NCBI RefSeq assembly: GCF_963675165.1
Contig: NC_087392.1
Location: forward strand, 4,051,442-4,115,441
DNA: 64,000 bases
Source: Halichondria panicea
Taxonomy: Eukaryota; Porifera; Demospongiae; Suberitida; Halichondriidae
Reading direction: 5' to 3'
The translations under genes were made by a program, and so were the position numbers. Positions 56,647 through 64,000 of this stretch are shown here, one piece after another (the first letter of the stretch is position 1; the number at the start of each line of letters is the position of its first letter). The notes beneath the pieces are model-generated. The model was not told the origin of the DNA. It saw only the letters and a program-made list of their open reading frames with translations, and did not search any database.

Positions 56647-59600
56647 ATGGCATCTGGTAAGTAGACTTGGGTCCAAATCTCGTTGGCTTTCTAGCTCCAT
56701 CTTTCATGCAGATGAAGACAACAAGGGTCTTGGCTTTGTCAAGTTTTACCAGTCACTTGCAGAGGTACGTACATTTGGCTATAAAATTACAGCGAATTAA
56801 TAACGCTGAATTAATAAACATAAATCAATAACTTAACTTCATTTTCAGAAACCAAACACTACTGTTAGGATTTTCGATCGAGCTGTGAGTGATATAATGT
56901 TTTGTCTGTACTAAATGTAGATGCACTATTCACTGGTATTCACATTGCAGGACTACTACACAGTGCATGGCAATGACGCTCTGTTGGCTGCCACTGAATT
57001 CTTCCACACACATACCGTGATAAAGCTCTTCGGAGCAGGTCAGTACTCTCTCATAGTGTATCACGAGTCCTCCATCGCTTTTAATAATTATTACATACAT
57101 GCACGAGGTGGGTCTATTTTTATTCCTTTTAGTTTGAGCAGATCCACCACCCCCACACACACTTCACAGGGAACCACACCTTGCAGTCTGTTAGTCTAAG
57201 CAAGGCTCACTTTGAGGCATTCCTTCGTGACCTGCTCCTAGTGAAGCAGTATCGTGTTGAGGTGTTTCGCCGTGCCAACAACGATCAGTCCAGCTGGAAG
57301 GTGGAGTTTAAGGTGCGCTTGCAAGTGATCATCATACACGTTGTTATGTCCAGCACGTTTGAGCAGTACTAACCTAATTAACCTTTCATCTGAAAGCTTT
57401 TGATGAGCTTTTTCGGATGTTACTTTTGGGTCCATATTTGGTCAAAGTGTATTGTACAGTAAAAGTTGAACCCTTTATCTAAAAGAAAAAAAAAGGAAGT
57501 ATTACGTCAGAACTCAAGTTATGGCTGTTCAAAGAGTTGATTTTTATTCATTCTCAAGTGACATAGCTTTAGCTATTATATTCAGCTATTTTATATGGTG
57601 TGTCAACTATATTATCTGTGTTCCTGTATACGTAAGTTAGAATATTGTACGTTTATCCCCTGTAGGCGTCGCCTGGCAACCTGCAGCAGCTGGAGGAGGT
57701 GTTGTTTGGAGGTGGTGGAGAAGAGGAAGTGACTTCCACAGTACTGGCCATTTCCTATCAGCTGAGGGACGGGCTCAGAAATATGGGCGTGGCGTATTGG
57801 GACGTTTCCCGGGTGGAGTTGGGAGTGGCAGAGTTTGTGGACAATGACCACTTCTCTAACTTAGAGGTGGGTGAGGGCCATACATTGTATAATCGATACG
57901 TTACGTGTACTTCTAACCCGAGGCCGGGCCGTGGCCAGCAGGTTATAGTAGTCGTTTGGTTTGTTTGTTTGTAATTTCTGAGTCTGCTTTACGTGGATGC
58001 CATAGCACTGCGTTTAGAGAGCATGGATAGCCCCCACACAACAAGTTATTAGTGTCAATAGTGGCAAATTTTAAATGTTAAACTTCATTGTCGAATAAAA
58101 GTGAGCAAAAGCGAACCCTTTATACAGTTAACAATACCGATGCATTAATTAACTGTAGCTTCCCTCGTCCTGCACTCACTGCACACACAGGCCGTGCTGG
58201 TACAATATGCCCCCAAGGAGTGTGTGGTAGTGGGTGGGGATGGTAGCTCTGATGGGACCAAGATAAGACAGACGCTTCAGCGTAGCAACGTTGTTGTGGT
58301 CACTAAGAGAAAGAAAGGTTCATACATGTAGGCCCATACAGCATTTTAGAGAGCAAATTATTTGTGTATAGGGATTCAACTTTTGCAGGCTAAATCTAGA
58401 GCAAATCAAAAGTGTGCATTCATCATTCACTAATAATTAGGTGCATGTCTCTTATGTTTCTCAGCTGAGTTTAAGATTGGTGATATTGCTCAGGACTTGG
58501 GACGACTACTGAAGCTGGAAGATGGAGCTACTGCAAACACACTGCGTATGTCTTAACCACAGCCATCACAATTATTAAAACACTAAGCCTTCAGTCTATC
58601 AGCTACTATGTGTACCCGAAATTCACGTTTAGATTGTAGGTCTTAGACTAGTGCATTTTGTGTTTTATGCTTACATGTATGTTATATCGGTCGAGTACTG
58701 TTGGCCCAAACACCACACACACTTGTACACAGCTCAGCTTGCGCTTGAACTGGCAATGGGTTCCCTCTCTGCACTGATCAAATACCTAGAGGTAACCTGG
58801 TAGCCTAAGAGTTAGTTCAGTTTAGTGCACTGCACGTAATGTTAGTTTTTCTATAAACATTTTAAGTACTATGGTTTTAACATTTGCAGCTACTTTCCGA
58901 TGAGTCTAATTTCGGGATGTGTCGTCTGACGAGCTTTGACCTCTCTCAATACATGCGTTTGGACAGTACGGCCGTGGTGGCATTGAACCTTGACCCCCAG
59001 CCCAATGACTCCCGGCTCATGTACCTCAGCGGACTACTCAACAAGTGCTGCACGTCACAGGGTCAAAGGTTACTGGGGCAGTGGGTCAAGCAGCCACTCT
59101 TAGACAAGAACAAAATAGGTACGCGTACGTATGTACTGCTGCTTATGGCAGTGGTAACTTTTAACGGAACTAGAATGTCTATAAGATGCAATCCTATTCG
59201 GCTACAGTGCCATCCCTATTGGAAGACTCTCTGTAATAATAAGGACACCAATGTCACAGTCCATTTATATTTCTGTCCACCGACTCTGACCACCCTCCCG
59301 CAGATGAGAGACTGGATCTAGTCGAGTGTTTCTTCTCCGACGCCCACTTGCGAGTCAGCTTGCAACAAGAGCACCTCAAGTGTGTCCCTGATCTCTTCAG
59401 ACTATCCAAGAGACTCCAGCGTGGCAATGGCTCACTTCAGGTGTGTGTGTGTGTGGGGGGGGGGGGGATCGAGCTACAAATATAGGACACTACTCTCATC
59501 AATGGGTCCCATCTTTTTTTGTATGAAAATTGTATCCTCCGAATATAAAGGACGCTTTTTTTTATACGTAACTGTCAAGTGCCATTGATCAATATTTGTG

Positions 59601-62600
59601 AGCTTGTTTGCTTCAAATTTCACCACAAAAATAATTTGGGGTCAGTTTTCGGTAAAAAAGCCTTATGTTTTATTTAGCACATTGTTTTATATAATTATGT
59701 GATGAAAATAATAGATGATCATGTTTTCAGCAACTCAATAGTTTATAGCATTGAAATTTCTAAGTCTCGATAACGTTGCTATAATTATTGCAGGACTGTG
59801 TACGTATCTATCAGGCGGCGAGTCGGTTGCCTCTGCTAATATCAGCACTTGAGGAGCATGAGGGTACACACAGGCAGCTGCTTACTGACGTGTTCATCAC
59901 TCCTATCAATGTGGGTGTGGTTTGAGTCTAGCTGAGCTGATTTGTATACGTATCATGCTTTAGAGCTATAAATGCTTTAGAGCTATACATTTTTCTTGAA
60001 TTGGCCGTTATCATTTAATGGCAAGTGTGCGAGTTTTTCACTTTGGCCTGTGTAGTGTTGTGCATAATTACATGTAGGTGTATGTACATGTAGCACCATT
60101 AGAAGGCTTACCATGTTGCCACTCTCTTATCAACCTCTTTAGGAGCTGAGTAGTGATCTTTCCAAGTTCTGTGAGATGGTAGAGTCCACGATAGATCTGG
60201 ATATGGTGGAGCATCGGGAATTTGTCATCAAGCCAGATTTTGACGATGGACTGACTCGTGAGTGCTTGGATATATTGCAGCTATGTATTAACTGTACGTA
60301 CATTCCTATGATCAACAGAGTAGTGCGCAAGCCACGTATACTTACGATTTAGATTGTTTTTTGGGAGAGGAGGGAGGTTTCTCTAAACCCATTTCAGATG
60401 TTTTCATGATTTGGTCCTTATATTTAGTTTCTCATTAGTCATAGTATAGTTTTTAACGAAGAGAGAGGGGATGAGCCCAGGAAGGTCTGTAATCCCCTAG
60501 AGAGCTATTAAATCAGTATGCGTATATGCCAGTACATGCACATGTATGTCTAGAATTTAATTGTGATGTTGTTATCTTAATTGCTAAGTTATTGTTTATT
60601 TCCCTACGAACCATGTTTTCAGAACTAAGGCAAGAGATGGAGGAGTTGGAATCTAAAATGAATTCACAATGTCGAAAGGTGATTACCTCATTACCTACTA
60701 GTAGTGTATCACATACACCACCCCTACCCCATCTCAGGCTGCCAATGAGCTGGGTCTGGAGCCGCTAAAAACCATTAAACTGGAGAGCAACTCACAGCTG
60801 GGACATTACCTCAGAATCACGAAAAAGGTGAGAATTAATAGATGTACGTAGTGTATTTGAGCATACGTTAATTTCCGTGATTACCATTAACAGTATTAAT
60901 CGAGCTTTGTGGAAATTTCGTATTCATTAACCCGAGGCGCGTGGGCGGCCACGGGTTATAGTAGTCGTTTGGTTTGTTACCCGAGGCGCGTGGGCGGCCA
61001 CGGGTATAGTAGTCTGTTGGTTTGTTTGTTTGTTTGTCTGTTTGTTTGTCACAGGTATATCTACTCACCTGGGTACCACAGCACTGTGTTTACAGCATGG
61101 ATAGCCTTCACACAACAATATCTTGCTTTAAGTAGTGGCAGATTTTGATGTTAAAGCTTCTTTGTCGAGCAAAAGCTAAGAAGCTTGAACAAGCTTGTGA
61201 CTAGGTCTGCTTACCTGGATGTTCTAGCACTGCGTTTACAGCATGAGTAGCCTCCACACAACAAGTTAGTACTTTGGATAGTGGCAGCTTTCGGTATTAA
61301 AGCTTCGTTGTCTAATAAAAGCGAGCAAAATGTAGCTTGAACAGAACTTGCACATGCGTTACTTATAACTGAAGTGATCCTGTACCAAGAACGATGGAAC
61401 AGGGTCACTAAAGTAGAAAGCTGTATATACCAGGAACAATGGAACAGGGTCACTAAAGTAGAAAGCTTGAATTATAGCTCCTGCTGCTTAGCTGACTGGG
61501 ATCCTATTCCATGCAGGACCTGGAGCCATACTTCTCTGAGACTCCAAGCTTCTTTGCTGTGATCCTAATCCACAGTGCATATATCTATAGTACCACTACC
61601 TGTTCTCAAATTTTCAGCATCCCTCCAGTCTGGTTTAGTTTTATTTCTCCGTAGTTGCTGTGCAAGTCATACGTGATAACAACATCACCGTATGCACTGC
61701 ATTATAATCATGTCACCAGCTAGCCGAGGGTTTGCACTTTAGTGCTCTAGTTTGTTTGTTTGTTTGTGACAGGTGAATCTACTCACCTGGATGCCACAGC
61801 ACTGCATTTACAGCATGGATAGCCTTCATACAACAAGTTATTAATTTTAATAGTGGCAGAATTTCATGTTAAACCTTCGTTGTCAAATAAAAACGAGCAA
61901 AAGCTAAGAAGCTTGTGACTGGGTCTGCTTACCTGGATGCTCTAGCACTGCGTTTACAGCATGGGTAGCCTCCACACAACAAGTCAGTACTTCTAATAGT
62001 GGCAGCTTTCGGTGTTAAAGCTTCGTTGTCTAATAAAAGCGAGCAAAATGTAGCTTGAACAGAACTTGCACATGCGTTACTTATAACTGAAGTGATCCTG
62101 TACCAGGTCCAGAAACAATGGAACAGGGTCACTAAAGTAGAAAGCTGTATATACCAGGAACAATATTGGAACAGGGTCACTAAAGCAGAAAGCTTGCTTT
62201 AGCTGACTGGGATCCATGCAGGACCTGGAGCCATACTTCTCTGAGACTCCATGCTTCTTTGCTGTGATCCTAATCCACAGTGCATATATTTATAGTACTA
62301 CTACCTGTTCTCAAATGTTTCAGCATGCCTCCAGTCTGGTTTAGTTTTATTGCTCCTGAGTTGCTGTGCAAGTCATGCATGATGATGATAACAACATCAC
62401 TATATGCACTGCATTATATCAGTCTTCTGGTTTCTTTATAATCATGTCACCAGCCGAGGGTTTGCACTTTAGTGCTCTAGTTCATCCAGTTATTGTTTGA
62501 TTTTCAGGTGGATAAGTGTCTCAGGGGACAATCAAAGTTCATCACTTTGGAGACGAGGAACGATGGTACAAAGTTCACGACCTCATCGCTACGTAGCCTG

Positions 62601-64000
62601 GGTGAAGACTATCGTGCCCTCAAGAACCAGTACCAATCCTTGCAAGCCTCCCTCGCTAGTGAAGTGGCTCAGATAGCAGCTGGCTACGCTGAGCCTCTCC
62701 TCGAGTTGAACCTGATCCTGTCACGTCTTGATGTGATTGTGAGCTTTGCTTGTGTGTCCGCCACTGCTCCCACATCTTATGTGCGACCTACCATCACCAA
62801 CAGAGGTGAGGTGCTAATATGTAGTGTCTGCTGTAACAAACTGTTTAATTGCATGTGTGTGTACGTGTGTGTAATTAAGCTTATATGCACAGTTCCCTCC
62901 CCTCCCCATTAATCTTATTGTTTTAAATACGTAAGTGTCTCTCTTTTATGCCTGTTTTCTCGAGGAAAGGTGTGAATTTAAATCTTTAGTACAGTTGAGC
63001 CTCGATTATCCGAAAACCTGGTGTCCCCACCTCATCCGGATAGCTGAAATATTCGGATACCAGGAATGACTCTCAATGAGCCACGTCCATCAATAATTCG
63101 AGTAGCCTTAGGCCCTCTGCATGCAAAATCAGCGAACAATGTTCAGATCTAGAGCTCTTACAAATGTACTAGTCTCGACATAATGCACCAGTGGACAGAA
63201 CAAGGTACATGTAGCCAAATATACTGTTAAGGCTAAGCTTCTGCTAATTCAGCAACTTTCAATCATGTGGACACTTAATCAAGTTAATGCGCATGCGCGA
63301 GTAGGTGTTTGCTATGAATTTTTCATCTGGATAATCGAGAATTTAGGTGATCGGGGTTCGGATAATCGAGGCTCAACTGTATATGACTTGTACAGACATT
63401 ACTTAGTTTGATCTCTCATTACCTGTGCTGCACTAGGGGAAGGTGACATAGTTTTGAAGGGAGCCCGACACCCTCTGGTAGAGATGCAAGATGAGATGGC
63501 ATTCATTCCTAATGACATCACCCTGCTCAGAGACAAAGACTCCTTCCAGATCATCACTGGCCCCAACATGGGCGGCAAGTCCACCTACATCAAACAGGTG
63601 AGATTCCAAATTATTAATGACAGTTTTATCGTCATTCTTAATTACCACCCTCCCCTCTAAATTATGAACCACCTGTAAATTAAAAATTAAAGCTTAAACT
63701 TGTTTCTAGGCTCATTACAGACTGTAATGCGAACAGAGCGCCAAGTTACATGTAGGTACTCAAAGATATAGAGGCTGGGAGGAAATTTTAAATGTATGCG
63801 TGCTGGCTTGTTTGGTACCAACATTATAATTATAATTATGAAGTGATAATTCTCTGATGGACATGCTCTATAATACACTGCCAGTTACATAGGACACTTG
63901 TACACGTACATGCTTGCTTGTATGTATACATACAGGCTGGTGTGATTGTGCTGATGGCCCAGATAGGCTGCTTTGTGCCGTGTGAAAGTGCCAGCCTCCC
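56647..64000 (+). CDS. MSH2: DNA mismatch repair protein MSH2, N-terminal 688 residues, 3' truncated
   Basis: Eighteen exons: 56647-56656, 56712-56764, 56849-56884, 56951-57038, 57170-57312, 57666-57866, 58191-58317, 58465-58545, 58733-58791, 58890-59118, 59304-59440, 59794-59910, 60143-60257, 60623-60678, 60738-60827, 62508-62805, 63437-63597, 63936->64000. All phases agree. The first coding exon is 10 nt. Seen in order: mismatch-binding MutS I ('[10 protein letters not shown]', '[15 protein letters not shown]'), connector ('DNDHFSNLE'), lever/core ('[19 protein letters not shown]', '[12 protein letters not shown]'), clamp, and the ATPase start with Walker [10 protein letters not shown] at 655-663, then '[18 protein letters not shown]'. 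MSH2 pairs with MSH6 or MSH3 to recognise mismatches. The rest of the ATPase and the dimer domain lie beyond the window. Intron 15 carries two Helitron-like elements and intron 16 a MITE. Confidence 0.96.
57914..58115 (+). mobile_element. Truncated Helitron-like element
   Basis: Starts TAACCCGAGGCCGGGCC and carries the 'gcactgcgtttagagagcatggatag' family segment, but breaks off without the hairpin-CTAG end. In an MSH2 intron. Confidence 0.4.
60928..61750 (+). mobile_element. Helitron-like element, long copy with doubled 5' end
   Basis: The 5' sequence CCCGAGGCGCGTGGGCGGCC occurs twice in a row (60930 and 60980). The body has two exon-end-like segments, and a duplicated 'aggaacaatggaacagggtcactaaagtagaaag' word (partly quoted). 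The end is GCACTTTAGTGCTCTAG at 61750, followed by T. In MSH2 intron 15. Confidence 0.5.
61751..62480 (+). mobile_element. Helitron-like element abutting the previous copy
   Basis: Begins immediately after the CTAG of the preceding copy with (TTTG)n, repeats the same body and ends in the same GCACTTTAGTGCTCTAG followed by T at 62480, 27 bp before MSH2 exon 16. The GC-rich 5' end is missing, as expected if replication read through from the first copy. Confidence 0.5.
62992..63379. mobile_element. TA-flanked pogo/Tc1-like MITE, 388 bp
   Basis: CAGTTGAGCCTCGATTATCC at the left is exactly matched by its complement at the right end, with TA on both outer sides (62990-62991, 63380-63381). Non-coding; contains GCGCATGCGC near 63290. 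In MSH2 intron 16, ending 57 bp before exon 17. Confidence 0.8.

Noticed and set aside
62493-62912. 139-codon frame extending past MSH2 exon 16
   Set aside because: Phase and similarity to MSH2 show the exon ends at 62805 with a GTGAGG donor; the rest is intron.

Overview
The window is nuclear DNA from an animal with intron-dense, AT-rich, gene-dense chromosomes. Six spliced genes have clear animal or eukaryotic orthologues (CEP162, CYB5R4, POLR2F, VPS36, MSH2, plus an EF-hand-like orphan), and there is a ZNFX1-type helicase and a RING/TRAF/MATH protein. A TRAF with a MATH domain together with a ciliary CEP162 points to a metazoan. The compact layout, short phase-conserved introns and divergence from vertebrate sequences suggest an early-branching one, most likely a demosponge; this is inference from recalled family features, not a database result.

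Layout. 1-16092 (+): the C-terminal 459 residues of CEP162 over 11 exons, with introns loaded with small DNA transposons. 16511-21737 (-): complete CYB5R4 (NCB5OR), 14 exons, converging on CEP162. 22202-30013 (+): complete POLR2F (RPB6), six exons, divergent from CYB5R4 across a 464-bp shared promoter region. 30550-33420: a tandem array of about 360-bp units with exon-like, splice-flanked segments of unknown nature. 33421-42140: an 8.7-kb gene-poor repeat island, including a 0.8-0.9-kb inverted repeat pair 4.4 kb apart, MITEs and Helitron-like elements. 42232-47010 (+): an intronless 1592-residue ZNFX1-like SF1 helicase with NFX1-type zinc fingers. 47889-49268 (-): a TRAF-like protein. 49508-54503 (+): complete VPS36, 15 exons, divergent from the TRAF gene across 239 bp. 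54818-56405 (+): an unrecognised EF-hand-like protein. 56647-64000 (+): the first 18 coding exons of MSH2, running off the window end.

The genes do not form one pathway: they cover cilium (CEP162), redox (CYB5R4), transcription (POLR2F), RNA/innate immunity (ZNFX1-like), immune or cell signalling (TRAF-like), ESCRT-II sorting (VPS36) and mismatch repair (MSH2). Head-to-head pairs (CYB5R4/POLR2F, TRAF/VPS36) and the close tandem VPS36, EF-hand gene, MSH2 indicate a compact genome with shared promoters.

All exon boundaries were read by hand from GT/AG sites, and every junction in the six spliced models preserves reading frame. The rest of the sequence is mobile and satellite DNA: a 604-bp Mutator-like element with 53-bp perfect TIRs and a 9-bp TSD, TA-flanked MITE families, Helitron-like tandem elements, minisatellites lying against splice sites, and the 30-33 kb array, the least explained structure here. 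I found no CRISPR array, rRNA or convincing tRNA.
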